The notes under the pieces: generated by a model
What the model saw: only the letters and a program-made list of their open reading frames with translations
Told to the model about the DNA's origin: nothing
The model's database searches: none
Source of the DNA: Shouchella clausii
GTDB taxonomy: Bacteria; Bacillota; Bacilli; Bacillales; Bacillaceae_D
NCBI RefSeq assembly: GCF_002250115.1
Contig: NZ_CP019985.1
Location: 1 to 64,000 of the forward strand
Direction of reading: 5' to 3'
DNA length: 64,000 bases
Part shown: in pieces, positions 18,553-27,544 of the stretch
Layout of the letters: every line of letters starts with the position of its first letter
Numbering within the stretch: position 1 is the first letter of the stretch
Translations under genes and position numbers: made by a program

Positions 18553-19314
18553 GTGCAACTGCTACGATGTTTATATGCCGACGTTCTTAAAACGAAACGC
18601 ACTGCTTTTATGTGGCTCCATTTACTTGCTCCACTGCTGTATTCAGCGGTATGCCTGCTTTATTTCCACGCCCGGGAACTCGAGGGCGCTCATATCTATG
18701 AGTTGTTTATGACGCCATTAGCGATTGCCTTGCCTTTTGTCGTTGCCCTTGTGTGCGGTCTGACTGTTTCTCAAGAAGAACGAGCGGGGCACTTCCAAAA
18801 TATTGTCGGCGCTCCATTACCGAAACTCATTCCGTATTTTAGCAAAATGACATTTCTTATTTTGCTAAACGGCGTTTCCATCTTTTTGGCGATCGGTTTA
18901 TTGTCGCTAGGTTTCCTCTTATCAAATGCCGAACTACCACTTCTGCCTTTTTTAATTGGCGGAGCATGGCTAGTTGCCACAAGCGTTGTTCTTTATTTTT
19001 TCTATTTTTTTGTTAGTTGTTTGTTTGGAATCGGTGCGTCTGCTTTGTTTGGCGTCGCTGGCTTGCTAATGACAGCGCTTATGGGCACAGGGCTAGGCGA
19101 TGCTTGGTGGCAATACAACCCTTGGGCTTGGGGGATACGGTTATCCGGGTATGCGGGGATCGTCGAGTTTGAACAAATGGAACCCGCTTTCTTATCATTT
19201 CTTCAACAAGAAATGCGTATTGGGTTCATGATCGTCGCATCTGTTATACTATTCGTAACGGTTATAAGCAGTATGTGGTTTCATCGTTGGGAAGGAAAAA
19301 AGGCGTCAGAATAA
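18553..19314 (+). CDS. Lantibiotic-protection ABC transporter permease (MutG/SpaG type)
   Basis: About 253 residues with six membrane helices; DVLKTKRTAFMWLHLLAPLLYSAV is the characteristic opening of MutG permeases. I choose GTG 18553, four bases after the stop of the E subunit, with AAGG close and AGGAGG 12 bases upstream; the open frame extends back to 18511 inside the previous gene. It completes the FEG exporter. Confidence 0.8.
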   Translation: MQLLRCLYADVLKTKRTAFMWLHLLAPLLYSAVCLLYFHARELEGAHIYELFMTPLAIALPFVVALVCGLTVSQEERAGHFQNIVGAPLPKLIPYFSKMTFLILLNGVSIFLAIGLLSLGFLLSNAELPLLPFLIGGAWLVATSVVLYFFYFFVSCLFGIGASALFGVAGLLMTALMGTGLGDAWWQYNPWAWGIRLSGYAGIVEFEQMEPAFLSFLQQEMRIGFMIVASVILFVTVISSMWFHRWEGKKASE

Positions 19315-19375
19315 GATTTTTGACGCTTCTCTCATCCATAAGTAAAAAGAACGTTTAATAAGGAATGGTTAACAG

Positions 19376-20038
19376 ATGGCAAACATTCTTGCAGTCGATG
19401 ACGAACAAGACATTCTTGTGCTTATCGAAAATATTTTGCAGCGTGATGGACATAAAGTCGATACGATCGCCCAAGCAGACAAAGTCGCTCTTAACGATTT
19501 TGCTGGTTACGACCTAATTTTGCTCGATGTGATGATGCCCCATATCAATGGGTTTGAGTTATGCGAAAAAATCCGGCCTATTGTTGATTGCCCAATTCTG
19601 TTTTTAACAGCGAAGGCAGAGGAAACCGCAGTCGTAGAAGGGTTTACAAGCGGTGGGGACGACTATATTTCAAAACCGTTTAGCATACGAGAACTCAGCG
19701 CTAGAGTAAACGCCCATTTGCGCCGAGAAAACCGGGAAAAACACCATACTAAACGGGTGATCTCAGGGTTTGTCTTCGACTTTGACAATAAAGAAGTGTA
19801 TATTAACAACCAAAAGCTAAACTTGACAAAAAACGAATATAAAATTTGCGCCTTTTTGGCGCAAAACAAAGGACGCACATTTTCAAGGGACCAAATTTAC
19901 GATGAAATTTACGGGTTAGACGGCAATGCCTTGCATGGCACGATTACTGAATTTATCCGCACCATCCGCAAAAAATGCAAAGAACACGAAGTCGACCCGA
20001 TTAAAACAGTTTGGGGAATCGGATACAAATGGGAATAG
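19376..20038 (+). CDS. OmpR-family response regulator of the lantibiotic resistance module
   Basis: This 220-residue regulator has a receiver domain with the acidic pair DDEQD, phosphoacceptor Asp in LILLDVMMPHINGFE, Thr in LFLTAKAEE and Lys in SKPFSIRE. A winged-helix effector follows (LTKNEYKICAFLAQNKGRTFSRDQIYDEIYG, ending VWGIGYKWE). It resembles SpaR/CprR-type regulators and should control the FEG genes upstream in answer to its partner kinase. Confidence 0.88.
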   Translation: MANILAVDDEQDILVLIENILQRDGHKVDTIAQADKVALNDFAGYDLILLDVMMPHINGFELCEKIRPIVDCPILFLTAKAEETAVVEGFTSGGDDYISKPFSIRELSARVNAHLRRENREKHHTKRVISGFVFDFDNKEVYINNQKLNLTKNEYKICAFLAQNKGRTFSRDQIYDEIYGLDGNALHGTITEFIRTIRKKCKEHEVDPIKTVWGIGYKWE

Positions 20039-21432
20039 GCAATCGAAACAAGACGCTGCGACGGGAACTGATTTTTTATATGATGACATTAGGCGTTAGC
20101 CTAACAATGGTGGCCGCCCTCTACTTGTTGCTTCATATCATCGCATTAAATGCAGGCTTTGTTTACCCAGCTAATCACTATGAACGTGAAGCTGAACAGC
20201 TGAGGCCGTTATTAGAAACAGTGGAACAAGTGACAGAAAACATGATCCCTGAGATGATGTCTTACGCCATTTTTGATAAAGAATTAAACGTCAAAACAAA
20301 AGGAACGCTATCGGACAAGAGTTTACAAACTGTACAAAGCATGCTTGCCAATGAGCCCTATACAAACCATATTCGCCAAACTGGCTATATGGTTGTTGAA
20401 CGGCCCGATGAAATTGGCGTCATCGAATACCCATTGCGAGCGGAATTCCGTTCCCCTTTCTTGCGGCAGTATTTGCCGAACTATGAACTAACGAGCATCG
20501 CCCTGCTCGTCATCCTGCTTATTGCGACCGCTTTTGCTGTAACGACACACTTTGCCAACAGGATGAAAAAACAGTTTAAAAAACTCCATTCGATAACGAA
20601 ACAGATTCAAGAGCAAAATCTCGATTTTATTCCTGAGTTTTCCAAAATCAAGGAATTTGATGAGATCATTGACTCCCTGCTGGAAATGAAACAGTCCCTC
20701 CAGCATTCATTGAACACGCAGTGGCATATGGAAAAAGCCAAAGGCGAACAAATTGGTGCCCTCGCCCATGACCTTAAAATCCCGGTAACGGTCATTAAAG
20801 GGAATGCAGAATTATTAAGCTTGAGCGGACAACAAGAAGAACAGTCGGCGTATACGCACTATATTTTAAACGCGGTCCATAAAATCGAGCAATACATTTC
20901 CCAATTGATCCACTTGTCCCATACAGACGGATCTTTGCCGCTGACATTACGTAAAACCGACTTAGCGCCATTCATTGAAGTGTTGTTGGCGGACGCTTCA
21001 GCCTATAAAGGAAGCAAAAACGTTAAAATCGTCTGCCAAAAAAACGAGTTAACGGCAGCTGAAGTCGACAAACATCTTCTCCATCGTGCTTTGCTAAACA
21101 TTGTCACCAATGCGATTGATTACACACCTGAACAAGGATCTATTTTCATTGAGGCAGCCTGCACGCCAACGACTTTCCACTTTACTGTGACGGACACCGG
21201 CAAAGGGTTTTCTGCTGAAGCATTAAAGCGGGCGACAGAGCTCTTTTTTATGGAAGAGAAAAGCAGACATCCAAACAACCATTACGGCATTGGCCTTACT
21301 TTCGCTTCCAATGTTGCCAAGCTTCATAATGGCAGCCTCTCGATTGAGAATGCCGCTTCAGGAGGGGGTTCCGTTCATGTAGCGATTCCGATCACAGCCG
21401 AGAACTGGAACGAAGGGATGAAAATGGAATAG
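20029..21432 (+). CDS. Sensor histidine kinase of the lantibiotic resistance module
   Basis: About 467 residues. Two membrane helices (about residues 16-38 and 160-182) flank a ~120-residue extracytoplasmic domain. HAMP-like and HisKA regions follow (IGALAHDLKIPVTVIKGNAE, phospho-His), then the ATPase domain (NIVTNAIDYTPEQG, TDTGKGF, YGIGLTFASNVAKLHNG). The start at ATG 20029 overlaps the regulator's stop by ten bases. A sizeable sensor domain suggests direct peptide sensing, as in SpaK/CprK-like kinases. Confidence 0.85.
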   Translation: MGIGNRNKTLRRELIFYMMTLGVSLTMVAALYLLLHIIALNAGFVYPANHYEREAEQLRPLLETVEQVTENMIPEMMSYAIFDKELNVKTKGTLSDKSLQTVQSMLANEPYTNHIRQTGYMVVERPDEIGVIEYPLRAEFRSPFLRQYLPNYELTSIALLVILLIATAFAVTTHFANRMKKQFKKLHSITKQIQEQNLDFIPEFSKIKEFDEIIDSLLEMKQSLQHSLNTQWHMEKAKGEQIGALAHDLKIPVTVIKGNAELLSLSGQQEEQSAYTHYILNAVHKIEQYISQLIHLSHTDGSLPLTLRKTDLAPFIEVLLADASAYKGSKNVKIVCQKNELTAAEVDKHLLHRALLNIVTNAIDYTPEQGSIFIEAACTPTTFHFTVTDTGKGFSAEALKRATELFFMEEKSRHPNNHYGIGLTFASNVAKLHNGSLSIENAASGGGSVHVAIPITAENWNEGMKME

Positions 21433-21452
21433 TCTTTCTTAGAGGATATGGT

Positions 21453-21494
21453 CGCTACCGATGGGGGCACGAATAACCTTTTCCTCCGGTAGCG
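21453..21494. repeat. Inverted repeat downstream of the kinase gene
   Basis: CGCTACCG and CGGTAGCG are perfect inverted arms 26 bases apart, extended imperfectly by GGT/ACC. The T-tract expected of a terminator is missing. The stretch up to 21581 holds no gene. Confidence 0.4.
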
Positions 21495-21581
21495 TAACCG
21501 TGCTTTTTAGGAACCGAGGCATTCCCGGTCATGGCATCACGCCTGGACTGCCTTCGGCCCACTTTCTTCCGATGTGCTTTC

Positions 21582-22004
21582 CTAGCTATTTGGCGACTCT
21601 GCCTCCAACCCCATCATCGCGCCATAATATTGCTGGGCGGTAGTAAAGGCAATAAACGCACAAAGCTCACTTATTTCTTTTGTAGAAAACTGCTCTCTCA
21701 ACAGTTGGAACAGCTTATCATCAATCGCATCTCTGTTCTTAAGGAAAACGTCGGCAAAACCAGTCGCCAACACCGTCTTCTCGTCAACGTGGTGCTGATC
21801 TGGCTCTCCTTTCGCCTTGCAATAAGCACAGCCGTTTCCTTGGGCAAGTGTTCTTCTAACTTGCTCTTTTAGCTCCACGCTAAGACTTCCTTCCCGCTCT
21901 AGTTGGGTGGCCAAATTTCCCCATGCTTCTAAAATATTTGGATTATGGCCAAGCAACTGTTGGAATGGCGTTTGGCCGATAGGTGATTTCTCAATTCTTG
22001 CCAT
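21582..22004 (-). CDS. Carboxymuconolactone decarboxylase / AhpD-like protein
   Basis: The 140-residue protein has the AhpD-like core: LSVELKEQVRRTLAQGNGCAYCKAKG contains the redox CxxC (CAYC), and ELCAFIAFTTAQQYYGAMMG closes the helical bundle. Such proteins reduce peroxides or act as alkylhydroperoxidase-like disulfide reductases; the decarboxylase function is not implied. Start ATG 22004 is set by AGGAGG seven bases upstream. It is divergent from an Lrp-type regulator, a possible control pair. Confidence 0.8.
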   Translation of the reverse strand: MARIEKSPIGQTPFQQLLGHNPNILEAWGNLATQLEREGSLSVELKEQVRRTLAQGNGCAYCKAKGEPDQHHVDEKTVLATGFADVFLKNRDAIDDKLFQLLREQFSTKEISELCAFIAFTTAQQYYGAMMGLEAESPNS

Positions 22005-22125
22005 TTGTCTGCCTCCTTTGTACAATTCCATTATATAAAGTGATCATTCTGATAAACATAGGAAACGTAATGAATTTATTGTTTTCACTTTATAAATCGA
22101 AATCATAAAAAGGAAATACATTAAA

Positions 22126-22557
22126 ATGAAAATGGACGATACCGACAGAAGTCTATTAAAGCTTTTAAAGCAAAACAGCCGCTTGTCGATGGCAGAACTC
22201 GGGCGGCGCGTCAATTTGTCTTCACCATCGGTGGCAGAACGGGTAAAACGAATGGAATCGTTTGGATTGATCAAAAAATATACGATTGAAGTCGATTATG
22301 AGAAATTAGGCTTGCCGATCCAATGCATTGTCGAAGCATCGATTAAACATGGACGCTACGATGCGTTCAAACATTATATCCAAACGTTGCCGAACGTAGA
22401 ATTTTGTTACCGCGTCGCAGGCAAAGCTTGTTATTTGCTCAAACTGCAATTTGCAAGCTTTGCCGACGCCGAAGCATTTATTGATTCTGCAAGCCCGTAC
22501 GCGTCAACTGTAACTCATTTTATTTTCTCGCAAGTCGATTGCTCGCTGGAAGGCTAG
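22126..22557 (+). CDS. Lrp/AsnC-family transcriptional regulator
   Basis: This 143-residue protein begins with the Lrp helix-turn-helix (DDTDRSLLKLLKQNSRLSMAELGRRV, SSPSVAERVKRMES). It ends with the RAM ligand-binding domain (VEASIKHGRYDAFKHYIQ, VEFCYRVAGKACYLLKLQ). It probably senses an amino acid. The amino-acid exporter gene 41 bases downstream on the opposite strand is a plausible target, as is the divergent AhpD-like gene. Confidence 0.85.
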   Translation: MKMDDTDRSLLKLLKQNSRLSMAELGRRVNLSSPSVAERVKRMESFGLIKKYTIEVDYEKLGLPIQCIVEASIKHGRYDAFKHYIQTLPNVEFCYRVAGKACYLLKLQFASFADAEAFIDSASPYASTVTHFIFSQVDCSLEG

Positions 22558-22597
22558 CCACTATAAAGCTGCTAGCCTCCTAACATAGCGTTCTTCC

Positions 22598-23230
22598 TTA
22601 AAAAATGATTTGCACGAGTTGGGCGCCAATAAGCAGCGCCATCGCCCAAATGCAAATGGCCGAGACTTTGTTGACGCGCACAAGCCATGTACCTCTCTTA
22701 TCGATCGCCCGCACCGTTTTCCCACCAGCTGCAAGCAAAAAGAAAGCGAGCCAAGAAACAGCAATGCATGCTAGCGCAAATATCGCTTTTTCACTTAAAC
22801 TTTCATAGCGAAGCGAACTCGTGCCTATTACGCCAATTGTATCCAATACCGCGTGAGGATTTAAAACTGACACGGACAGAGCAAATAACACTTGCTTTTT
22901 CATTGACAACGTTTCGTCTACGGCACTGGCATGTTCCGGTTTTGCCCGCCAAATCGATTGTCCGATCCATAGCAAAAAGATAAACCCGCAAACGAGCAAG
23001 AACACTTGCAGTCCAGGAATAGCAAGCACCGCTGCCGACACACCCATGACAGCAAGCAAAATGAGAGCCGTATCGCATAATGATGCCGTTATGACAGCTG
23101 GCATTGCGTTTAACAGCTTTTTATGTGTCGCTCCTTGATTAAAAATGAACAAATTTTGTGGACCGAGGGGCAATATGAGCCCAATTGATAAAATCATGCC
23201 ATGTAAAAAAGCGATTCCCATTGCCTTCAT
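22598..23230 (-). CDS. LysE/ArgO-family amino-acid exporter
   Basis: This 210-residue protein has about six hydrophobic segments and the family signature near the N-terminus (LILPLGPQNLFIFNQGA), with SVLNPHAVLDTIGVIGTS in the middle. ArgO/LysE proteins export basic amino acids. It lies between an Lrp regulator and a MocR regulator, either of which could control it; the MocR gene is divergent across 107 bases. Confidence 0.85.
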   Translation of the reverse strand: MKAMGIAFLHGMILSIGLILPLGPQNLFIFNQGATHKKLLNAMPAVITASLCDTALILLAVMGVSAAVLAIPGLQVFLLVCGFIFLLWIGQSIWRAKPEHASAVDETLSMKKQVLFALSVSVLNPHAVLDTIGVIGTSSLRYESLSEKAIFALACIAVSWLAFFLLAAGGKTVRAIDKRGTWLVRVNKVSAICIWAMALLIGAQLVQIIF

Positions 23231-23295
23231 CCTTTTATTGATTTTGCTCTTCCTCTCTTACCTTAGCTGTGGTTTAATAAAAACAACACCACCAA

Positions 23296-23319
23296 TTGGC
23301 TGGGAAAAGACCCAACCAA
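23296..23319. promoter_or_regulatory. Imperfect inverted repeat in front of the MocR gene
   Basis: TTGGCTGGG and CCCAACCAA (8 of 9 paired) flank AAAAGA, 18 bases before the MocR start. This is a candidate MocR operator in the shared exporter/MocR promoter region. Confidence 0.35.
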
Positions 23320-23337
23320 TTTTGAAGGGATTACACC

Positions 23338-24753
23338 ATGGAAATTCAACTAGACCGACACAGCCAAACAACCCTTTTTGAACAAATTTATACACGGATG
23401 CTTGACCGCATTTACCAAGGCGAATGGCCACCAGGAACAAAGCTTCCTCCTCAACGAAAATTAGCCGAGCAATTAGGGGTCAACCGCTCAACGATCATCG
23501 ATGTCCTCGATGAGTTAAAAGCAGAAGGATGGCTCGAAAGCAAAACAGGGTCAGGCACGTATGTAGCCCACAATAGCTGGCAAACACTCTTCCCCCGTCA
23601 ATATCACTGGAAAGAACGGATACGAGCAGGCATTCACCAGCCTAACTTGCAGACGATCCAGCTTATTAATGAATATGAAACAAAAGAGATCATCCGCCTG
23701 GGCACAGGGGAATTATCGCCTAGCCTCCTTCCGACAAAACAATTGGAAGAAGTGTGGCAATCGATTTCGCTTGAGCCGCGGACAATCGGGTATTCAGAGC
23801 CTAAAGGGCACAAAGCGCTTAGACATGCAGTAGCCGCCCATTTGCAAAAAAGAGGCATCCAGACATCCCCAGACTGCATTCTTATCGTCTCCGGCGCGCT
23901 CCAAGCACTCCAGCTCATCTCACTAGGATTGTTGCCACAGCATTCCACGATTTACTACGAGGCGCCCTCTTACATCGAGTCGTTGCATTTGTTCCAATCA
24001 GCGGGCATGCGCCTTTCTCGCCTTCATTCTGGCGCCGAAAACATGACGTACAGCAAGTCACAGAAGCACGGATTGTTTTATACGATCCCGACGCTAAACA
24101 ATCCGTCAGGGACGATATTGACGGAGGCAGATAGACATGACCTCTACCAACATTGGACAAATTTGCAAATCCCGATTGTGGAAGACGATGTGTATAATGA
24201 GCTCGCTTTTTCCACCATCCCCCCGGCGATGAAATCGTTTGACACAGCAGGAAATGTCTTATATCTTGGCAGCCTTTCAAAAACGGTCAGCCCTGGATTA
24301 AGAATCGGTTGGGTGGTTGCCCCAGAACCAGTCGTCGATAGGCTAGCGGACATAAAAATGCAGTTTGATTATGGGGCCAGCGGCTTTTCCCAGCTACTCG
24401 CTGCCACTTGGCTCGCTTCGCCTCATCATGAAGCCCACATGCGGCAACTACGGGAAAACCTACAGCAACGGGCCACTTTCATGGAAGCATTGCTTGCCAA
24501 ACATTTTCACAACATAGCCGTTTGGCAAAAGCCTAAGGGAGGGTTTTACATCTGGCTCCGCTTCCATCAACCGCTGGTGACGAAAGCACTCTTTTTAAAA
24601 CTATTACAAAAAGGAGTCCTTATTCATCCAGGCTACTTATATGATCGAAACAACCACCACCATTTGCGGCTTTCGTTTGCTTACGCTTCACTTCCAGAGT
24701 TGGAGAAAGGAATCGATTTGTTGGCGCAAGCAGTCAAAGCGATGACGACTTGA
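23338..24753 (+). CDS. MocR-type regulator (GntR DNA-binding domain fused to aminotransferase fold)
   Basis: This 471-residue protein has an N-terminal GntR winged helix (LFEQIYTRMLDRIYQGEWPP, PPQRKLAEQLGVNRSTIIDVL) and a C-terminal fold-type I PLP domain. The PLP lysine lies in YLGSLSKTVSPGLRIGW, with NNPSGTILT and VEDDVYNELAF also typical. MocR proteins sense PLP or amino-acid adducts to control vitamin B6 or amino-acid genes. It is divergent from the LysE-type exporter. Confidence 0.88.
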   Translation: MEIQLDRHSQTTLFEQIYTRMLDRIYQGEWPPGTKLPPQRKLAEQLGVNRSTIIDVLDELKAEGWLESKTGSGTYVAHNSWQTLFPRQYHWKERIRAGIHQPNLQTIQLINEYETKEIIRLGTGELSPSLLPTKQLEEVWQSISLEPRTIGYSEPKGHKALRHAVAAHLQKRGIQTSPDCILIVSGALQALQLISLGLLPQHSTIYYEAPSYIESLHLFQSAGMRLSRLHSGAENMTYSKSQKHGLFYTIPTLNNPSGTILTEADRHDLYQHWTNLQIPIVEDDVYNELAFSTIPPAMKSFDTAGNVLYLGSLSKTVSPGLRIGWVVAPEPVVDRLADIKMQFDYGASGFSQLLAATWLASPHHEAHMRQLRENLQQRATFMEALLAKHFHNIAVWQKPKGGFYIWLRFHQPLVTKALFLKLLQKGVLIHPGYLYDRNNHHHLRLSFAYASLPELEKGIDLLAQAVKAMTT

Positions 24754-24772
24754 TAGGACATCAGTAAATAGA

Positions 24773-24818
24773 CAAAAAGCCCCCTAAAGCAAACCAACTG
24801 TTCGCCTTAGGGGGCACA
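24773..24818 (-). terminator. Terminator after the DinB-family gene
   Basis: On the minus strand GCCCCCTAAGGCGAAC pairs with GTTTGCTTTAGGGGGC and is followed by TTTTTG. It may also serve the convergent MocR gene. Confidence 0.75.
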
Positions 24819-24883
24819 TACAATTAGCCAAACCCCTTTAAATGCGCTAACAAAAAGGGGCATTACTGTGTGAGCCGCTTCAA

Positions 24884-25399
24884 TCACTGACGCTGCCGAA
24901 ACCATTTTCGCATCAATACAATATGGGCTTGATGGTAACGACTATGGTCAGCCATATGCCAAATGCCCCAACCGATTGTCGCTGTATGATCGTTGTATGG
25001 AATGATCTTATCCAGCTCTTCATCCTTAAGCGTTTTACACGTCTCTTTAAAAGATTGGAACACGACGTCGTAAGCATCGAGCACATCGACGATGGTCGAG
25101 CCGCTCTCAACGGCAGGCAGCTTCCCTGTTGCATCAAGTTCTGGCCCATATGCTTTTTCTAGCTCGACAGGAAGAGGTTCTTCCTTGATTCGGTAATTCC
25201 ACTGCAAATCAACAAAAGCCAAATGCTTCAACAGCTGGCCAATGCTATTGTATGCTTGGCCAGGCCCTTTATAGAAAAGCTCTTCTTCCGACACCTTTTC
25301 CAAAAGCCCCCGAAGTCGCTCGTAATTCTCCTCCACCATCGAAAAGAGCATATTCACGCGCGGCTCCATCTCTGTTTGTCTATGTAAATGATAATGCAA
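24884..25399 (-). CDS. DinB-family protein (putative metal-dependent helical-bundle thiol transferase)
   Basis: The 171-residue protein has the DinB_2 four-helix bundle with three candidate metal-binding histidines: SIGQLLKHLAF (about residue 57), and GIWHMADHSRYHQAHI near the C-terminus. Members of the wider family are bacillithiol or mycothiol S-transferases or isomerases. The start is TTG 25399, seven bases after GGGGAGG; the open frame upstream lacks a start with a ribosome site. Confidence 0.7.
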   Translation of the reverse strand: MHYHLHRQTEMEPRVNMLFSMVEENYERLRGLLEKVSEEELFYKGPGQAYNSIGQLLKHLAFVDLQWNYRIKEEPLPVELEKAYGPELDATGKLPAVESGSTIVDVLDAYDVVFQSFKETCKTLKDEELDKIIPYNDHTATIGWGIWHMADHSRYHQAHIVLMRKWFRQRQ

Positions 25400-25501
25400 A
25401 GCAATCCCTCCCCTACTTGTCAGCGTACCGAGTATAGTCACAAAAATCTACTTTCCTGCTTGAGGCAAGGAACGATCGCCTTTTTGCTATTTTGTGGTAA
25501 A

Positions 25502-25703
25502 ATGGACGTACAGACGTTCACCGCAGCAAACACCGCCTATTTAAAAAATGCGTTTTTGACAAGGCAGCCATTACGGGCGTGCACCGAGATGGACAAGTAG
25601 CTGCGCGATTAAAAAACGCGGCATGACCTCATTTAATGCGTTTAAAGACCGATTTTGCAAACGTAAGAAACTAAAACCAACACATAAAAAAGGCGTGGTC
25701 TAA
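25502..25703 (+). pseudogene. Small basic protein gene with two homopolymer frameshifts
   Basis: Adding one T to the T run near 25555 and one A to the A run near 25612 restores a single ~67-residue frame. It begins MDVQTFTAANTAYLKN, continues ITGVHRDGQVAARLKKRG and ends KLKPTHKKGVV. The C-terminal half is strongly basic. I do not recognise the family. The stop codon TAA directly abuts the ATG of the DCC gene, implying one transcript. Confidence 0.45.
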
Positions 25704-26126
25704 ATGGGTCCTACTTTTTACGATCCGAAGAAACATGCCGTTATTCTATTTGATGGCGTGTGCAATGTATGCAACCATTCAGTCCAGTTTATTGTCAACC
25801 ATGACAAGAACGGTTATTTTTTGTTTGCCTCTTTGCAGTCGCCGGTAGCGGAATCTTATTTCTCCACACTAGGCATTTCCGACAAAAACCTACGTTCAAT
25901 CGTGTTGATTGAAGGAGAGCAGTATGTAACCGAATCAACCGCAGTCCTACGAATTTGCAAAAAACTAACCGGACTATGGAAAATTCTCTATGTACTTATT
26001 CTTGTCCCTCCCTTCATTCGCGACCCCGCTTACCGCTGGTTTGCGCGAAACCGTTACCGCTTCTTCGGCAAACGAGAGCAATGCATGATCCCCTCCCCTG
26101 AAATAAAAACGCGCTTTTTAGATTGA
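25704..26126 (+). CDS. DCC-family thiol-disulfide oxidoreductase (DUF393)
   Basis: The 140-residue protein carries the defining motif near the N-terminus (ILFDGVCNVCNHSVQF, with DxxCxxC) and the family's LASLQSPVAESYF, VTESTAVLRICKKL and WFARNRYRFFGKR. DCC proteins have a thioredoxin-like fold; substrates are mostly unknown. It directly follows the small basic gene. The start ATG 25704 has no strong ribosome site of its own, fitting translational coupling. Confidence 0.85.
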   Translation: MGPTFYDPKKHAVILFDGVCNVCNHSVQFIVNHDKNGYFLFASLQSPVAESYFSTLGISDKNLRSIVLIEGEQYVTESTAVLRICKKLTGLWKILYVLILVPPFIRDPAYRWFARNRYRFFGKREQCMIPSPEIKTRFLD

Positions 26127-26229
26127 TGGTGGCGCAAAAAGGGAGCCGTGTATGAGCTAGACGTTGCGGTTTTTTTGTGAAAACACCACTTATCATCTCA
26201 AATAGAAAACAATTCCTGAAATAGGAGAG

Positions 26230-26260
26230 AGCCGGTAACCGCGAAATAGGGTTATCGGCT
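26230..26260. terminator. Strong hairpin between the DCC and hydrolase genes
   Basis: AGCCGGTAACC pairs with GGTTATCGGCT (11 bp, one G-T pair) around a GCGAAATAG loop. Only a weak T-rich tail follows on the plus strand. It probably terminates the convergent genes. Confidence 0.5.
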
Positions 26261-26316
26261 TTGTGTCTGTGCGGCTAACTCTTTGACATGCGTTTATCAG
26301 CAACCTCTAGGTTATG

Positions 26317-27453
26317 TCACTTATTGCTGGTCTTCTTGATCAAGTCCACGCCATCATATGCCAGACTCTCCACACTTGCAGCCTTCTGCAGGATGTAATG
26401 ATCAAAAAAGTTCTTCGTATAGTCTGTAACAAGATTTCGCATTTCCATAGCATCCCGTTCGCCTCTGAGTTCCTCATTAACACTAGTAAATACGAGGTCG
26501 CAGTAATCTAGATGGCCAGCACGATCAACAGAGAAATAATAGGTTTCCTTGCTATTGTTAGCGCCAATGATCGCATTCATGTTATAGTTAGGTTCACTAA
26601 ACAACAGCAAGAAGGGTTTGTTTAGGTCGCTGTCGAGAAGGCCGAACGCACCGCTATCCAAGCCAATCCCGCAAGCGAACCGGTCGTCGTCCCGGCAAAC
26701 AATCGCCGTCGTAGGCCCTCCATAAGAATGTCCGACTATACCCATGCCAACCTCAAGCAACAATCTGCCCTTAAAGATGGAATTCAGCTCTCCAGAGTCT
26801 AGTTTGTAAAGATAATCGGCTACATACCTTACATCTTCTGCCTGTAATTCGCTATACTCTGTTAACTTGGCAAGGATCGGCAGTGTAAGCACGTTTTGGC
26901 ACATCTCAATGGCCGTTTCATCGTCAGGCCGCATCTCCATCTTACTAGCCAACGCCACCATCTCCGGATCTTCAGAAAACGCCATAATGACATCCGAAAA
27001 ATCCTTTGATACATTAAACAGGCGCCCGTCTTTACGCTTATACATCGTGCTATTCTGATGGCCGATGCTTACCACAACATATCCCAAGCTTGCCAAGTCT
27101 GTACTGATCACAGTACCCCATTCTGGAGAACCGCCCCCGCCGCAAACATAGAATAACACCGGATAGCGCTTTTCCTTCCCCGAGAGAGCAAGGTCGTCGT
27201 AACACTGGGTCTTGATATCGATAGAGTAAGCATCCTTCAACGCAGTGAGAAGTGGCTGCTCATCAAGCATGTCGTAGACTTCGGGAAACATGTACGTCGA
27301 TGTAGCCTTCCCTTCGCTACTGTCGGACGGATAGTACACAAACGCCGTCAGTTCTCTTTTTGAGTGATCTGATGCCGTGTACTCAAAATCGATCTGGGTT
27401 CGACCGACAGTATAGCTGCCGATTGGTTCTGGAAATGCGTCAAAAGTTTTCAT
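26317..27453 (-). CDS. Alpha/beta hydrolase, platelet-activating-factor acetylhydrolase-like
   Basis: The 378-residue protein has the nucleophile elbow GHSYGGPTT (about residue 234), an oxyanion-type loop LFYVCGGGGSPEWG, GLDSGAFG and the C-terminal AGHLDYCDLV that may supply the catalytic histidine. This order fits the PAF-acetylhydrolase/dienelactone-hydrolase group of cytosolic esterases. No signal peptide is seen. ATG 27453 follows AAGGGGGAA. It lies 91 bases downstream of a TetR gene on the same strand and is likely regulated by it. Confidence 0.75.
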   Translation of the reverse strand: MKTFDAFPEPIGSYTVGRTQIDFEYTASDHSKRELTAFVYYPSDSSEGKATSTYMFPEVYDMLDEQPLLTALKDAYSIDIKTQCYDDLALSGKEKRYPVLFYVCGGGGSPEWGTVISTDLASLGYVVVSIGHQNSTMYKRKDGRLFNVSKDFSDVIMAFSEDPEMVALASKMEMRPDDETAIEMCQNVLTLPILAKLTEYSELQAEDVRYVADYLYKLDSGELNSIFKGRLLLEVGMGIVGHSYGGPTTAIVCRDDDRFACGIGLDSGAFGLLDSDLNKPFLLLFSEPNYNMNAIIGANNSKETYYFSVDRAGHLDYCDLVFTSVNEELRGERDAMEMRNLVTDYTKNFFDHYILQKAASVESLAYDGVDLIKKTSNK

Positions 27454-27544
27454 TTTCTTGTTCCCCCTTAATGAATAAAAGTGACGATTGTGAAATACAT
27501 ACATTACTGTGAGACGATTACATCCTATCTTCAGTGAATCCTAT

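Noticed and set aside
17088-21432. A lantibiotic biosynthesis cluster
   Set aside because: I looked on both strands for a small precursor peptide and for LanB, LanC, LanM, LanT or LanP-like frames and found none.
22551-22579. GGCTAGC/GCTAGCC inverted repeat between the Lrp and LysE-type genes as a terminator
   Set aside because: No T tract on either strand; it may be a weak bidirectional hairpin but is not supported enough to annotate.
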